Below, piece after piece: positions 63,963 through 64,000 of a DNA stretch of 64,000 nt. The stretch comes from an uncultured Bacteroides sp. (GTDB lineage Bacteria > Bacteroidota > Bacteroidia > Bacteroidales > Bacteroidaceae), in assembly GCA_937890825.1 (NCBI GenBank), contig CALADS010000080.1, positions 62,001-126,000 on the forward strand, written 5' to 3'. The position numbers and the translations under genes are program-made. The notes under the pieces were generated by a model. It was not told the DNA's origin. It worked only from the letters and a program-made list of their open reading frames with translations, and did no database searches. Position 1 is the first letter of the stretch, and each line of letters starts with the position of its first letter.

Positions 63963-64000
63963 TTATAACAAGGTACGGGGGTCGGTGATGACACCGGTAA
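63963..64000 (-). CDS. leuC: 3-isopropylmalate dehydratase large subunit, C-terminal end
   Basis: Only the last 12 codons plus stop are inside the window. The minus strand reads TGVITDPRTLL and stops at TAA (63965-63963). The ITDPR ending and the position directly upstream of leuD identify it as leuC. The rest lies beyond the window edge. Confidence 0.75.
   Translation of the reverse strand, partial: TGVITDPRTLL

Overview
The window is a piece of a Bacteroidales chromosome, most likely Bacteroides or Phocaeicola. The evidence is a hybrid two-component system (HTCS), an UpxY-type antiterminator, a bacteroidal-type LptD, AsnA, short-form Pgi, adenosylcobalamin-dependent NrdJ, and the Bacteroides promoter signature (TAnnTTTG at -7, sometimes with TTTG 19 bases upstream) before most transcription units. 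Almost everything is core metabolism and envelope biogenesis. There is no prophage, complete insertion sequence, CRISPR array or rRNA.

Layout. 0-3.8 kb: purL. 3.9-9.1 kb: an HTCS overlapping a split chromate-type transporter pair. 9.1-14.2 kb: menaquinone genes menE, menC, menB and menD on the minus strand, with a repeat-rich gap between menB and menD. 14.2-15.4 kb: a SipW-like signal peptidase followed by an ABC exporter that has lost its middle in frame. 15.4-17.5 kb: a cytidylate-kinase-like protein and a threonine-aldolase-like enzyme, divergent around a large palindromic element. 17.5-22.4 kb: small hypothetical and envelope genes, an Hsp20 chaperone behind a textbook sigma-54 promoter, a 22-bp tandem repeat array, a secreted alpha/beta hydrolase and a lipoprotein. 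22.3-31.1 kb: MATE transporter, lysS, gpsA, pgi, a HAD phosphatase, tRNA-Arg(CCG), asnA and ung. 31.2-39.8 kb: an envelope block with LptD, HD hydrolase, ArnT-like GT39, LtaS-like sulfatase, GtrA and GT2. 39.8-43.4 kb: choloylglycine-hydrolase-family enzyme, NlpE-like and TapB-like proteins and a BASS-type transporter. 43.6-51.1 kb: amidase, MlaD-like protein, dnaA, nitroreductase and nrdJ. 51.2-55.7 kb: malQ and ettA. 55.9-58.2 kb: tRNA-Lys, a frameshifted flippase fragment, an Rpn-type nuclease with a 12-bp minisatellite, and upxY, which together look like the wreck of a capsule locus. 58.4-64 kb: menF behind a TPR gene, then leuB, a LeuA/CimA-like synthase, leuD and the end of leuC.

Working together: MenF, MenD, MenB, MenC and MenE supply most menaquinone steps but lie in three units. 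LeuC/LeuD/LeuB plus the synthase form the leucine pathway operon. LptD, GT39, the sulfatase, GtrA/GT2, MlaD and the amidase all act on the cell envelope.

The points most worth checking are the sigma-54 promoter with an upstream palindrome at hsp20, two distant arrays of one 22-bp repeat in opposite orientation, the internally deleted ABC exporter, the decayed capsule locus, and two large structured intergenic elements near 16.2 and 45.8 kb. I did not find a clearly new multi-gene system. Function calls rest on recognisable motifs and family knowledge; no database search was possible.
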